A DNA stretch of 64,000 bases from an uncultured Bacteroidota bacterium (lineage in GTDB: Bacteria > Bacteroidota > Bacteroidia > Flavobacteriales > Flavobacteriaceae): the NCBI GenBank assembly GCA_913041125.1, contig CAJWHM010000005.1, positions 1 through 64,000 of the forward strand. The letters run 5' to 3'. A program made the position numbers and the translations under genes. The notes under the pieces were generated by a model that was not told the DNA's origin, made no database searches, and saw only the letters and a list, made by a program, of their open reading frames with translations. This document shows, one piece after another, positions 1 to 10,191 of the stretch (the stretch's first letter is position 1; the number at the start of each line of letters is the position of its first letter).

Positions 1-19
1 CTTTACAAAAATAAGCCAT
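1..19 (-). CDS. Possible start of a gene running off the left edge
   Basis: On the minus strand an ATG at 19-17 opens a frame (MAYFCK) that leaves the window after six codons. A purine-rich GGTGACT lies just before it. The frame is too short to identify. It would be divergent from the SPOR-type gene at 138. This is a weak call resting only on a start codon at the edge. Confidence 0.2.
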
Positions 20-137
20 AGTCACCTTTTTATTAAGCTTAAAAATTAAGAATTTTATAATTTATAATGATTCTAAATAATGGCACAATTTTGTTTTATT
101 TATAAGTAATATTTAGATTTTTTTGTTTTTTAGCAAT

Positions 138-524
138 ATGGAAATATTTTTCTTGAAAAGGCTAATTTTACTCATGTTTATATTTAATATTTCTATCGGA
201 TTATCCCAAGAATCAAAATTAAACCTTAAACAAAATCCAAAAATTGATAGTCTACTAAAAAAGAAAATTTATTATGATAAAGAACGATTCGAAAATAGTT
301 ATTATACACTTCAATTGTATTACGGAAATTTAGATTTTGCTAAAGAAATTTTAAAAAAATCAAAAGAAATTTTTCCACATATACCTGTAGAAATAAATTT
401 TGAAACTCCTAATTACAAGGTTCAAGCTGGATATTATAAAGACAAATTAATTGGAATAAAAACTTTAGATACGGTGAAAAAAGTTTTTCCATCAGCTTTT
501 CTGTTACTTAAAAAAGATTTATAA
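138..524 (+). CDS. Secreted SPOR-type protein, small
   Basis: This is a protein of about 128 residues. The N-terminus ([18 protein letters not shown]) is a signal peptide, so it is exported. The C-terminal 65 residues include [11 protein letters not shown] and end in a PSAFLL stretch, which resembles the peptidoglycan-binding SPOR fold; the assignment is by pattern only. The ORF track starts at a TTG at 123, but the ATG at 138 gives a cleaner signal peptide and is preferred. Its stop overlaps the stop of convergent infB by 6 bp. A small SPOR-type gene beside infB is, as I recall, a common flavobacterial arrangement. Confidence 0.7.
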   Translation: MEIFFLKRLILLMFIFNISIGLSQESKLNLKQNPKIDSLLKKKIYYDKERFENSYYTLQLYYGNLDFAKEILKKSKEIFPHIPVEINFETPNYKVQAGYYKDKLIGIKTLDTVKKVFPSAFLLLKKDL

Positions 525-3152
525 TGATTTTTTAATTGCAATTTCTTGGAAACACTCTAGTACATCTCCAATTTTTATATCATTATAATTTTTTATTTGT
601 AAACCACAATCATAACCTTTCGCAACTTCTTTAACATCATCTTTAAAACGTTTTAATGAAATTAGCTCCCCAGTGAAAATAACAACTCCTTCTCTAATTA
701 TTCTAATCCCAGAATTTCTAAATATTTTTCCTGATGTTACCATACAACCAGCAATAGTTCCAACTTTTGAAATTTTAAACGTTTCACGAATTTCTACAGT
801 TCCTGTTACCTCTTCTTTCATTTCTGGGGATAATAATCCTTCCATTGCATCTTTGACATCATTAATAGCATCATATATAATCGAATAAGACCTAATATCT
901 ATTTCCTCTTTCTCTGCTATAGCCCTTGCATTTCCCATAGGGCGAACATTAAAGCCAATAACTATGGCATCTGATGCAGAAGCTAATAAAACATCAGATT
1001 CAGTGATTGCACCAACGCCTTTATGTATAATATTTACTTCAATTTCACCGGTAGATAACTTTTGAAGAGAATCTGTTAATGCTTCAACTGATCCATCAAC
1101 ATCACCCTTTAGAATGATATTTAGTTCTTTGAAATCTCCTAGGGCGATTCGTCTTCCAATTTCATCAAGTGTTATATGTCTTTGAGTTCTTACACTCTGC
1201 TCACGAACAAGCTGTGTTCTTTTGGCGGCAATTTGTTTTGCCTCTCTCTCATCTTCAAGAACCATAAAAGAATCTCCAGCTTGTGGTGCTCCATCAAGCC
1301 CTAAGATAGAAACTGGAGTTGCTGGTAAAGCTAAATTAAGGTTAGCACCTCGTTCGTTGAAAATTGCCTTTACTTTACCACTTTGTTTACCAGCAAGTAT
1401 ATAATCTCCCATCTTTAAAGTTCCATTTTGAACTAAAATGGTGGAAACATATCCCCTACCCTTATCTAAAAATGCTTCAACAACTGTGCCTTTTGCTTTC
1501 CTAGAAGGATTGGCTTTTAATTCCAATAATTCAGCTTCAAGTAAAACTTTCTCTAAAAGTTCTTTAATTCCTGTTCCATTGACAGCAGATATATCTTGCG
1601 ATTGAACTTTGCCACCCCAATCTTCAACCATTAGATTCATCCCGGCAAGTGCCTCTTTAATTTTATCTGGGTTGGCATTTTGCTTGTCTATTTTATTTAT
1701 AGCAAAAACTATCGGGACTCCAGCAGCTTGGGCATGACTTATTGCTTCTTTAGTTTGGGGCATTATATCGTCATCTGCTGCTATAACAATAATTGCTATA
1801 TCTGTAACCTGAGCACCCCTTGCTCGCATAGCGGTAAAGGCTTCATGCCCTGGTGTATCAAGAAAAGTTATTTTTTCTCCATTTTCAAGAGATACTGCAT
1901 AAGCACCTATATGTTGTGTTATACCACCAGATTCACCAGCAATTACATTTTCTTCCCTAATATAGTCTAAAAGAGAGGTTTTACCATGGTCAACATGTCC
2001 CATAACTGTAACTATAGGGGCCCTGAGTTTTAAATCATCTTCCTTATCCTCCTCTTCTTCAATATTCTCTTCAAGTTCTGCTTTTTCAAAACTAACCTCA
2101 TATCCAAATTCCTCAGCAACTATAGTTAAAGTTTCAGCATCCAGGCGTTGATTCATAGTAACCATTATACCGAGGGTCATGCAAGTAGAAATAATTTCAG
2201 TAGAAGAAACACTCATCATTGTAGCAATTTCACCAACTGTAATAAATTCTGTAACCTTTAAAACCTTACTTTCTGCCTCCAGCTGAGCTATTTCATCTTC
2301 GGATTTTTGTTTATGCTGCGATCTTTTATCTCTTCTATATTTAGCTCCTTTAGATTTTGTTGATTTCCCTTGAAGTTTTTCGAGAGTCTCTCTAATTTGC
2401 TTTTGTACTTCTTCATCAGATGGCTCCTCTTTTTTTGGAGAAATAGGGGCTTTTATTCTTTTCTTATTGTTGTTTTTATGAACAGAGGGCTTTACATCTT
2501 TACTTATCCTCTTACGTTTCCTTTTACGAGCATCCTCTACAGTCTTTTCTTTTTCATTAACTTTATCTAGATTGACAGTTTCTCCAGTTTTAACTGGTCC
2601 TGATAATATTTTATACTTCGTTTTTAAAGTTTCTGAGTTTTCAACGTTGGGAGGTTTTGTCTGATCTTTTTCTTTTTGAATTAAATTTTCAGCTTTTTGA
2701 TCATCGATTGTTTTTTGGCTGGACTCACTTTCATGCTTGTTTTCATTCCTCGTTTTTAAATAATTATTCTCCTTTTTTGGTTCAGTTTTGTTAAAGGCGT
2801 TTAAATCGATTTTTCCGAGAGTTTTTGGTTTTGCAATAGCTATTTTATTTGTCTTTAACTCCTCTCTTTTAGCAATTTGATCGAGTCTCTCTTGTTCTTT
2901 TTTTTCTTGAATAATTCGTAAAGATTCTTTTTCTTTTCTTTTTTCTTCTCCAACTTCATGAGAAGCAACTTTTTTGGACTTGTCTGTTTCAAATTCATCT
3001 AAAAGAATATTGTATACAATAGTATCAATTTTGGTAGTTGGGCGAGCGTCAATATCAACTCCTTTTTGAATTAAAAATTCAACAGCTCGGTCTAGAGAGA
3101 TGTTTAATTCCCTCAAGACTTTGTTTAGTCTTATTCTGGGTTGATCAGCCAT
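519..3152 (-). CDS. infB: Translation initiation factor IF-2
   Basis: This GTPase delivers initiator fMet-tRNA to the small ribosomal subunit. At 877 residues it has the usual bacterial layout: an IF2_N domain at about 1-50, a long Lys/Glu-rich linker to about 290, a second IF2_N-like segment, then the G domain. Visible GTPase motifs are GHVDHGKT (about residue 385), DTPGHEAF (about 432) and NKIDK (about 486). They are followed by the beta-barrel and C-terminal fMet-tRNA-binding domains. It is the last gene of rimP-nusA-infB, with 45 bp after nusA. The charged linker is typical low-complexity sequence and explains several spurious opposite-strand ORFs. Confidence 0.98.
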   Translation of the reverse strand: MADQPRIRLNKVLRELNISLDRAVEFLIQKGVDIDARPTTKIDTIVYNILLDEFETDKSKKVASHEVGEEKRKEKESLRIIQEKKEQERLDQIAKREELKTNKIAIAKPKTLGKIDLNAFNKTEPKKENNYLKTRNENKHESESSQKTIDDQKAENLIQKEKDQTKPPNVENSETLKTKYKILSGPVKTGETVNLDKVNEKEKTVEDARKRKRKRISKDVKPSVHKNNNKKRIKAPISPKKEEPSDEEVQKQIRETLEKLQGKSTKSKGAKYRRDKRSQHKQKSEDEIAQLEAESKVLKVTEFITVGEIATMMSVSSTEIISTCMTLGIMVTMNQRLDAETLTIVAEEFGYEVSFEKAELEENIEEEEDKEDDLKLRAPIVTVMGHVDHGKTSLLDYIREENVIAGESGGITQHIGAYAVSLENGEKITFLDTPGHEAFTAMRARGAQVTDIAIIVIAADDDIMPQTKEAISHAQAAGVPIVFAINKIDKQNANPDKIKEALAGMNLMVEDWGGKVQSQDISAVNGTGIKELLEKVLLEAELLELKANPSRKAKGTVVEAFLDKGRGYVSTILVQNGTLKMGDYILAGKQSGKVKAIFNERGANLNLALPATPVSILGLDGAPQAGDSFMVLEDEREAKQIAAKRTQLVREQSVRTQRHITLDEIGRRIALGDFKELNIILKGDVDGSVEALTDSLQKLSTGEIEVNIIHKGVGAITESDVLLASASDAIVIGFNVRPMGNARAIAEKEEIDIRSYSIIYDAINDVKDAMEGLLSPEMKEEVTGTVEIRETFKISKVGTIAGCMVTSGKIFRNSGIRIIREGVVIFTGELISLKRFKDDVKEVAKGYDCGLQIKNYNDIKIGDVLECFQEIAIKKSL

Positions 3153-3197
3153 ATTTATTTGTCTAGGTGCAAAAATAATAATAATTTTCGCAGTCTT

Positions 3198-4430
3198 TTA
3201 TTTATCAAATTCTTCTTTTAGGATTCTTATAACGTCCTCAACGGTTTCTTCTTCTAAATCAGTCCTCTTTATTAAGTCTGTTTTTTCAAGTTCTAAAATA
3301 CTCTTTGCCGTATCTAGGCCTACTTTTTTAAATTCTGAAATAACCCATTCCTCAATTTCGTCACTAAATTCTTTTAGTTCAATATCTTCTTCAACTCCTT
3401 CCCTAAATACATCAATTTCATAACCTGTTAACTTCCCTGCTAATCGGATATTTGATCCACCTTTACCTATAGCTTTAGAAACTTCTTCAGGATTTAGAAA
3501 GACTTCTACTTGTTTGTTTTCTTCATCAATTTTAAGTGAATTTACTTTAGCTGGGCTAAGTGCCCTAGAAATAAAAAGTTGTAAGTTATTTGTGTAATTA
3601 ACAACATCTATGTTTTCATTTCCTAACTCTCTAACAATACCGTGAATTCTTGAGCCTTTCATCCCAACACATGCTCCTACAGGATCAATTCGATCATCAT
3701 AAGAGTCAACAGCAACCTTTGCTTTTTCACCTGGAATACGTACAGCCTTTTTTATTGTAATTAATCCGTCAAAAACCTCTGGAATCTCTTGTTCAAATAG
3801 TTTCTCTAAGAATATTGGAGATGTTCTAGAAAGGATAATTCTTGGCTTATTACCTCTTAATTCAACACTTTCAATTATTCCTCTTACATTATCTCCCTTT
3901 CGGAAAAAATCACTTGGGATTTGTCTGTCTTTTGGGAGAATTATTTCATTACCATCATCATCCAATAAAATAATCTCTCTATTTCTTATGTGGTGAACCT
4001 CAGCTGTAAAAAGATCTCCTTCTCTATCTTTAAATTGTTTAAAAATATTTGTTGAATCGTGTTCAAAAATTTTTGCTACTAAATTTTGTCTTAAATACTG
4101 TATTGATCTTCTTCCCAAATCAATTAGCTTAACTTCCTCAGAAACGTCTTCTCCAACCTCAAAATCAGGTTCAATTTTCCTAGCTTCAGTTAGCGTAATT
4201 TCTTGGTTTGGATCTTCAACATTACCGTCTTCTACAACTACACGATTTCTCCAAATTTCGAGGTCTCCTTTATCTGGATTTATGATAATATCAAAATTTT
4301 CATCAGATCCAAATTTTCTTTTTAGAGTGTTCTTAAATACGTCCTCAAGTATGACCATCAGAGTAACTCGATCTATTAGTTTGTCGTCTTTAAATTCTGA
4401 AAAAGAATCAATTAAAGCGAAATTTTCCAT
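3198..4430 (-). CDS. nusA: Transcription termination/antitermination factor NusA
   Basis: NusA binds RNA polymerase and modulates pausing, termination and antitermination. The 410-residue protein shows an N-terminal RNAP-binding domain, an S1 domain (about 130-200) and two KH domains (the second contains VSKAIGKGGSNIRLAGKLTGY). It stops soon after the KH region, with only a short helical tail (LELEKTDLIKRTDLEEETVEDV) rather than the two long acidic repeats of E. coli NusA. A short form is usual in Bacteroidota. It sits 14 bp after rimP and 45 bp before infB. Confidence 0.97.
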   Translation of the reverse strand: MENFALIDSFSEFKDDKLIDRVTLMVILEDVFKNTLKRKFGSDENFDIIINPDKGDLEIWRNRVVVEDGNVEDPNQEITLTEARKIEPDFEVGEDVSEEVKLIDLGRRSIQYLRQNLVAKIFEHDSTNIFKQFKDREGDLFTAEVHHIRNREIILLDDDGNEIILPKDRQIPSDFFRKGDNVRGIIESVELRGNKPRIILSRTSPIFLEKLFEQEIPEVFDGLITIKKAVRIPGEKAKVAVDSYDDRIDPVGACVGMKGSRIHGIVRELGNENIDVVNYTNNLQLFISRALSPAKVNSLKIDEENKQVEVFLNPEEVSKAIGKGGSNIRLAGKLTGYEIDVFREGVEEDIELKEFSDEIEEWVISEFKKVGLDTAKSILELEKTDLIKRTDLEEETVEDVIRILKEEFDK

Positions 4431-4444
4431 ATTATTTATTTTTT

Positions 4445-4906
4445 TTAAACAACAACTTTTGCTTTCGTAATTTCTTTATACGAAAACGTTTTCATTTTTT
4501 CAACAGTTATTTTTCCTTTGCCAACAGGCTTTAATTCTCTTTGTTTCCATTTTATAGTGAAATCTTTATCTCTAGATTCAACTAAAGTTCCCTGAAAACT
4601 GTTTCCCGTAGGAATTTCAACTTTAAGCTTTCTGCCAATATTTTTTAAATATTGTCTACGATTAAACAATGGTTCACCAACCCCAGCCGATGTTACCTCT
4701 AAAGAAAAACCCTCTACCTCTCGATCTAAATTATGCTCTATAACTCTACTTATTTTTATACAGTCACTTAGTGAAACTTCATCATCACCATCCAAAACGA
4801 CTTTTATATTATTTTCCAAACTTATTTTTAAATCAATTAAAAATAAAGAGGGGTTTTCTTCAAGCGCTTGATTTAATAATGATTTTATTTTAGATCTTAA
4901 ATTCAT
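4445..4906 (-). CDS. rimP: Ribosome maturation factor RimP
   Basis: RimP assists maturation of the 30S subunit. The 153-residue length and the signature stretch EGFSLEVTSAGVGEPLFNRRQYLKNIG (quoted in part: LEVTSAGVGEPL) fit the family, and the gene order rimP-nusA-infB confirms it. The start is ATG 4906, followed by MNLRSKIKSLLNQALEENP. It is the first gene of the operon. Its leader contains an AGGAGGAG tract and a T-run directly before the ATG, listed separately. Confidence 0.95.
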   Translation of the reverse strand: MNLRSKIKSLLNQALEENPSLFLIDLKISLENNIKVVLDGDDEVSLSDCIKISRVIEHNLDREVEGFSLEVTSAGVGEPLFNRRQYLKNIGRKLKVEIPTGNSFQGTLVESRDKDFTIKWKQRELKPVGKGKITVEKMKTFSYKEITKAKVVV

Positions 4907-4958
4907 ATAAAAAAAAAGGGGACACTTAGTCTCCTCCTGTATAACGTAAGAATGTTCG

Positions 4959-4966
4959 CAAATATA
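4959..4966 (-). promoter_or_regulatory. -7 promoter element of rimP-nusA-infB
   Basis: The minus strand reads TATATTTG, a perfect match to the Bacteroidota -7 consensus TAnnTTTG, about 53 nt before the rimP ATG. The nearest upstream TTG is 24 nt away, longer than the usual 19-21 nt spacer, so the -33 element is weak. Confidence 0.45.
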
Positions 4967-5069
4967 GTGTTATTTGATAAAACTCCTAATCAATTATTTT
5001 ATTTATTTACAAATTTATTTTTATGTGTTTAATGAGCATAAACTTTTTTAATTGTATATTAAATTCAAT

Positions 5070-6347
5070 ATGAAAAAATTTTTATACTTCTTTTTATCAG
5101 TTGTTATTATTGTACTTATTTCTAAAGTATATCAATCCTCGCTTCCAGAGTATAGCCCAAAAAGAGATTATGTTGATTTAGAAAATGAAATTTTAAAAGC
5201 CTTTATTTTAGCCGAAGACAACAGTACAATTGAATTACCAGAAGGACATTTTCTGTTTTCTCAATCCTTAAGCCTTGATAACAAAAAGAGAGTTATTATA
5301 AAAGGAAAAGGGATGGATAAAACTGTTCTTTCGTTTAAAGGGCAAACCCAAGGAGCAGAAGGAATCAAAATAACAAATTCACAAAACATAGTCTTGCAGG
5401 ATTTTTCAATAGAAGATGCTGCAGGAGACAACTTAAAAGTTAGTGATACTGATACTCTTACTATAAAAAGGATTAGAACCGCATGGACTGGAAAAGTGTC
5501 AACTGAAAATGGAGCATATGGAATTTACCCTGTTCTTAGCTCAAACATTTTAATTGAAGAATGTGAGGCTATTGCAGCTTCAGATGCAGGTATTTATGTC
5601 GGTCAGTCTAAAAATGTTAAAATTAAAAATAACAAAGCCTATTATAATGTTGCAGGAATAGAAAGTGAAAACAGCACAAATGTTGAAATTCACAATAATG
5701 AAATTTTTCAAAATACAAGTGGCCTTTTAATATTCGATTTACCTGGTCTTACTGTTTATGGGAAAAATATAAAGGCTTTTGACAATCAGATTTTTGATAA
5801 TAATCAAATTAATTTTGGGGTCCCAGGTTCTATTGTTAGTTCTGTTCCTAAAGGGACTGGTGTGATAATTATGGCAACAAAAAATGTTGATTTTTTTAAT
5901 AATAATGTTTCAAATCACAAAACTAGTAACCTTGCAATAGTTAGTTATAAAGTTTTTGCCGCTGACAAAGATCTAGAGTCAGGATCACAGATTTCCAAAA
6001 CAGCTTCAGAAGGAATAAGATTTATAGATTCAGAATTCGAGAAAGATAAAGGTTATAATCCATATCCAGGAAGAGTTTATATTCATGATAATAAGTTTAG
6101 AAACACTTATAGATTTCCAACTCTTTCAAATGATTTTGGAAAGTTATGGTACATTAAAAATAATGCTCGAATACCAGATATAGTATATGACGGAATCCTT
6201 CCAGAAGGAATTAAACTAAATAGTAATGAAGTAAGAATTTGTGTTAAAAATAATGACAATGATTCATTTGTTTATCTTGATGCTGAGAATGAATTTATTA
6301 ATTTTTCAAATGACCTTAGCCTTTTCAATTGTGAACTTAAATTATGA
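5070..6347 (+). CDS. Secreted parallel beta-helix repeat protein (TIGR03805-like)
   Basis: The protein has an N-terminal signal or anchor segment (MKKFLYFFLSVVIIVLISKVY) followed by right-handed beta-helix repeats rich in N-x-[VI]-x-I, for example NILIEECEAIAASDAGIYVG and KNVKIKNNKAYYNVAGIESE. The ORF track begins at an upstream ATG at 5052; the ATG at 5070 gives a better signal peptide. The stop overlaps the start of the di-heme cytochrome gene by 4 bp (ATGA). This two-gene pairing matches the described TIGR03805/TIGR03806 pair, in which both products are exported and whose pathway is unknown. Carbohydrate lyase-like activity is conceivable for a beta-helix, but no catalytic residues are recognisable. 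Confidence 0.8.
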   Translation: MKKFLYFFLSVVIIVLISKVYQSSLPEYSPKRDYVDLENEILKAFILAEDNSTIELPEGHFLFSQSLSLDNKKRVIIKGKGMDKTVLSFKGQTQGAEGIKITNSQNIVLQDFSIEDAAGDNLKVSDTDTLTIKRIRTAWTGKVSTENGAYGIYPVLSSNILIEECEAIAASDAGIYVGQSKNVKIKNNKAYYNVAGIESENSTNVEIHNNEIFQNTSGLLIFDLPGLTVYGKNIKAFDNQIFDNNQINFGVPGSIVSSVPKGTGVIIMATKNVDFFNNNVSNHKTSNLAIVSYKVFAADKDLESGSQISKTASEGIRFIDSEFEKDKGYNPYPGRVYIHDNKFRNTYRFPTLSNDFGKLWYIKNNARIPDIVYDGILPEGIKLNSNEVRICVKNNDNDSFVYLDAENEFINFSNDLSLFNCELKL

Positions 6348-7456
6348 TAATAAATAATACAGTTTTTAAAATTTTATTTTTCATATTGTGCATTGCTTTC
6401 TCGAGATGTGATTCAAATAGTAGAAAGAGACCTTTGGCAAAAAAGGTTTCTTTAAAACCAACCATGACATTAAAAAATACTAATGAAAAAAAGAAGCTAT
6501 CAGAATATTCGTTTTTCAAAGGAAAAATATCAGACTTAGTTCCAAACAAAAATGTCTTCCCATACGAACTTAATACTCCGCTATTTTCTAACTATGCATT
6601 TAAAAAACGATTTATCTATCTACCTGATAGAACACAAATAGAATATCTAAAGGATGAAGTTTTTTCTTTTAGTAATGGTTCAATTTTGATTAAAAATTTT
6701 TTCTATCCAACTGATTTTAGGAAAGAAAAAGGTGATAAAAAAATAATAGAAACAAGATTACTTATTAAAGAGAATAATAACTGGAAAGCTTTAAACTACA
6801 TTTGGGACGAAAATCAAAATGATGCCCATCTAAATTATATAGGTACACAAACTAAAGTTTCTTGGACAGATATAAATGGAAAAAATAAATCCATCATATA
6901 CAATATCCCAAATAATAACCAATGTAAAAATTGTCATCTTAATGGGAAGATGGTAACTCCAATTGGTATTACTGCCTTTCAGCTTAATAAAAAATATTCT
7001 TCAGTTGCATTCAAAATAAATCAGCTTAAATATTTTGAAGAAAAAAATATTTTAGTTGGACTACCGGATTTTGATGAAATACCAAAATTTCCAATTTGGA
7101 ATCAGAAAAATAGTGCAAGCATTGAAAAACGTGCAAAAGCTTATCTAGACATTAATTGTGCACATTGTCATAACCCTAAAGGAAGTGCAAAAAATTCTGG
7201 ACTAGATCTGAGTTTTAATCAGAGAGATTTAAGAAAACAAGGTATTTTTAAGCCACCAGTAGCTGCTGGAAAAGGATCTGGTAATTTAAAATATAGTATT
7301 GTTCCTGGACATCCCGAGGAGTCTATATTAATTTTTAGAATGAAAAGTCAAGCACCTGGTGTTATGATGCCAGAAATTGGAAGATCTGTTGTCCATAAAG
7401 AAGGAGTGAGTCTCATTAGTGAATATATAGAAAACTTAAAAGAATCTAGTTTTTAA
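6344..7456 (+). CDS. Di-heme c-type cytochrome lipoprotein (TIGR03806 / SO2930-like)
   Basis: The N-terminus (VFKILFFILCIAFSRCDS) ends in a lipobox-like cysteine, so this is probably a lipoprotein exported across the inner membrane. Two CxxCH heme c motifs are visible, CKNCH and CAHCH, about 75 residues apart. The region between TPLFSNYAFKKRFIYLPD and the first heme fits the HNE_0200/SO2930 family. Near the C-terminus, PGHPEESILIFRMKS and VMMPEIGRSVVH resemble the heme-propionate region of cytochrome c caps. The start codon overlaps the stop of the beta-helix gene, so the two are almost surely co-translated. The electron donor or acceptor is unknown. Confidence 0.85.
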   Translation: MIINNTVFKILFFILCIAFSRCDSNSRKRPLAKKVSLKPTMTLKNTNEKKKLSEYSFFKGKISDLVPNKNVFPYELNTPLFSNYAFKKRFIYLPDRTQIEYLKDEVFSFSNGSILIKNFFYPTDFRKEKGDKKIIETRLLIKENNNWKALNYIWDENQNDAHLNYIGTQTKVSWTDINGKNKSIIYNIPNNNQCKNCHLNGKMVTPIGITAFQLNKKYSSVAFKINQLKYFEEKNILVGLPDFDEIPKFPIWNQKNSASIEKRAKAYLDINCAHCHNPKGSAKNSGLDLSFNQRDLRKQGIFKPPVAAGKGSGNLKYSIVPGHPEESILIFRMKSQAPGVMMPEIGRSVVHKEGVSLISEYIENLKESSF

Positions 7457-7539
7457 AATTTTATAAATCAATTTACCTTCTTGAAACAAAAGATTTTAAT
7501 GTCTTTCTCAAGAATAAAAAAATTGTAATTTTAGACGCT

Positions 7540-8664
7540 ATGAAATTTCAACCCTTGGGTAATGGTCTAAATTTTACAAAATACAGCTCAAAAGAACAGA
7601 CACCTTTTGAGAGGCTGTTTGAAATTTTCAAAGAACTTATTACCCATACTTCAGGAGATTTTGATGAAGCCATTGAATGGTTAAGAGAACTTGATCAAGA
7701 ATATAAGTTGACTGATGATAATTATACGATTGATGACTTTATTGAAGACTTACTTCAAAAATCATTTGTAAAGCAAAACAATAAAGGCAATGGTGAAGGA
7801 GATGGAATGTCATTGACTCCAAAAACTGAAAAACTTCTTCGAGAACACGCATTGAAACAAATATTTGGTAAACTAAAAAAATCAAAATCCGGAAATCATA
7901 AGACAAAAAATATTGGACAGGGCGAAGAAAATACTGGAGAATTTAAAGATTACCAATTCGGAGATGCATTAGAAAAAATTGATATGACACAAAGTATCAA
8001 GAATGCTCAAATTAGGACATTAGGACATGATTTTAGACTTCAACAAGAAGACCTTGTGGTAGAGGATAGTTTCTTTAAAACACAAATGAGTACTGTTTTG
8101 ATGATTGACATCAGCCATAGCATGATTCTTTATGGAGAAGATCGTATAACCCCAGCTAAAAAAGTAGCTATGGCTTTAGCCGAAATGATTACAACTAGAT
8201 ATCCAAAAGACACTTTAGATATCCTGGTTTTTGGAAATGATGCTTGGCCTATTTCAATTAAAGAAGTTCCATATTTAAAAGTTGGGCCTTACCATACAAA
8301 TACTGTTGCGGGTTTAGAATTAGCTATGGATATATTACGAAGAAAAAAAAATAGCAACAAACAAATTTTCATGATTACAGACGGAAAACCAAGTTGTTTA
8401 AAAATGCCCGACGGTACTTATTATAAAAACAGTGTGGGTCTTGATCAAAATATTGTAGAAAAGTGTTATAATATGGCTCGAATAGCTAAAAGACTTCATA
8501 TTCAGATTACAACATTTATGATTGCGCAAGATCCTTACTTAAAACAATTTGTAAGAACCTTCACTGAAACAAATCGTGGAAAAGCTTTTTTTACAGGATT
8601 AAAAGGTTTAGGTGAAATGATTTTCGAAGATTATGAAAAAAATAGAAAAAAACGTTTAGATTAA
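7540..8664 (+). CDS. VWA domain protein, partner of the adjacent MoxR-like ATPase
   Basis: The C-terminal half is a von Willebrand A domain with a MIDAS motif, DISHS, at residues 190-194 (MIDISHSMILYGEDR), and later VFGND and ITDGKPS. The N-terminal half (1-170) is charged and helical, without signal peptide or membrane segment, so the protein is cytosolic. It is encoded 6 bp before a MoxR/magnesium-chelatase-type AAA+ gene. Such pairs act as metal-dependent adaptors with an ATPase, often in protein maturation or metal insertion. The target here is unknown. Confidence 0.85.
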   Translation: MKFQPLGNGLNFTKYSSKEQTPFERLFEIFKELITHTSGDFDEAIEWLRELDQEYKLTDDNYTIDDFIEDLLQKSFVKQNNKGNGEGDGMSLTPKTEKLLREHALKQIFGKLKKSKSGNHKTKNIGQGEENTGEFKDYQFGDALEKIDMTQSIKNAQIRTLGHDFRLQQEDLVVEDSFFKTQMSTVLMIDISHSMILYGEDRITPAKKVAMALAEMITTRYPKDTLDILVFGNDAWPISIKEVPYLKVGPYHTNTVAGLELAMDILRRKKNSNKQIFMITDGKPSCLKMPDGTYYKNSVGLDQNIVEKCYNMARIAKRLHIQITTFMIAQDPYLKQFVRTFTETNRGKAFFTGLKGLGEMIFEDYEKNRKKRLD

Positions 8665-8670
8665 AATATA

Positions 8671-10134
8671 ATGAGTAAACCTAAAATCAATACACTTGGG
8701 GAATTAAAAAAAACAGAATATCAACCCATAAAGATTCAACAAGAGTTGTCAAAAAATTTGCGCTACAAATTGAAAAATGGTTTAAAATCTTTTGATGGTT
8801 TAATAGGATATGACAATACAGTTATTCCTGATGTGGAAAGAGCTATACTATCTGGACACAATATTAATCTTTTAGGTTTAAGAGGTCAAGCTAAAACACG
8901 TTTAGCAAGACAAATGACATACTTATTAGATGAATGGGTTCCAATTATTGCTGGATCAGAAATCAATGATGATCCATTATCACCAATTAGTAATGAATCA
9001 GAAGAATTAATTTCTAAATACGGTGATAAAACTCCTATTGAATGGCTCCACAGGGATGATCGTTTTTTCGAAAAACTTGCTACACCTGACGTAACAGTAG
9101 CTGATTTGATTGGAGATGTTGATCCTATTAAAGCTACTAACCTAAAACTTTCTTATGCTGATGAAAAAGTGATCCATTTCGGGATGATTCCAAGGGCACA
9201 CCGCTGTATATTTGTTTTGAATGAACTTCCTGATTTACAATCTAGAATTCAAGTTGCATTATTCTCTATTTTGGAAGAAAAAGAAATTCAGATTCGTGGT
9301 TTTAAATTACGTCTTCCGATTGAACCTCAAATTATTTTTACCGCAAATCCTGAAGATTATACTAATAGAGGTAGTATTGTAACACCTCTTAAGGATCGAA
9401 TTGGATCTCAAATATTAACTCACTACCCGCACTCTATTGAAATAGCCAAAGCAATTACTCATCAAGAGGTAAAAATTGATGAGAATAATATCTCAAAAAT
9501 TTATGTCCCTGAATTAGCAAAAGACATACTTGAACAAATAGGTTTTGAGGCTAGAAAAAGTAATTTTGTAGACTCAAAAAGCGGAGTTAGTGCTCGAATG
9601 AGTATAACCGCTTTTGAGAATCTGCTTAGTACTGCTGAAAGAAGAATTTTAATAACTGGTGAAAAAAACACTAGTGTTAGAATGGCTGACTTTTTGGGAA
9701 TTATACCTTCAATAAATGGAAAGATTGAGTTAGTTTACGAAGGAGAACAAGAAGGGGCAGAACAAATATCCTATCATTTAATATCTGAAGCGTGTAAAAC
9801 AATATTTCCGACTTATTTCCCAGAAATTAAAAAGTTAGAAAAAAAAGAAAATAAGGGCCCATATGATAAATTATTAGGATGGTTTTTTAGTGACAATGAA
9901 CTTTTTTTAGAAGACACACTAAGTAATTCATCATACAAAGACACCTTAGAGATGATTCCAGACATAAAAAATATTATCAAAAAACATCAACCAGATTGTC
10001 CAAAGGAAGATATCCATTTTATGATGGAATTTTTATTGTGGGGACTTGAAGCAAATAAAAAACTAAATAAATATAGAACATTAGAAGGTTTTCAATTTAA
10101 GGACTCACTTGGGAGTTACATCAGCGGCTTATAA
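8671..10134 (+). CDS. MoxR/Mg-chelatase-like AAA+ ATPase
   Basis: This is a 487-residue AAA+ protein. The Walker A is GLRGQAKT (residues 69-76), with alanine before lysine as in the RavA/MoxR group. The Walker B position reads IFVLNELPDL, with asparagine where the canonical aspartate would be. Sensor 1 is visible in IIFTANPEDYTNRG, followed by an arginine-finger-like LKDRIGSQ. A C-terminal helical region follows (about 370-487). It is the presumed motor for the VWA protein immediately upstream and is likely co-transcribed with it. The substrate is unknown. Confidence 0.85.
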   Translation: MSKPKINTLGELKKTEYQPIKIQQELSKNLRYKLKNGLKSFDGLIGYDNTVIPDVERAILSGHNINLLGLRGQAKTRLARQMTYLLDEWVPIIAGSEINDDPLSPISNESEELISKYGDKTPIEWLHRDDRFFEKLATPDVTVADLIGDVDPIKATNLKLSYADEKVIHFGMIPRAHRCIFVLNELPDLQSRIQVALFSILEEKEIQIRGFKLRLPIEPQIIFTANPEDYTNRGSIVTPLKDRIGSQILTHYPHSIEIAKAITHQEVKIDENNISKIYVPELAKDILEQIGFEARKSNFVDSKSGVSARMSITAFENLLSTAERRILITGEKNTSVRMADFLGIIPSINGKIELVYEGEQEGAEQISYHLISEACKTIFPTYFPEIKKLEKKENKGPYDKLLGWFFSDNELFLEDTLSNSSYKDTLEMIPDIKNIIKKHQPDCPKEDIHFMMEFLLWGLEANKKLNKYRTLEGFQFKDSLGSYISGL

Positions 10135-10191
10135 ATACTATGATTAGTTTTTTAAAATAATAGTTACGAAATTTGTTTGTTTAAATTTGTT

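Noticed and set aside
1680-1970. Plus-strand ORFs within infB, nusA and other genes
   Set aside because: They are antisense to well-supported genes, lack starts with context and have no family features.
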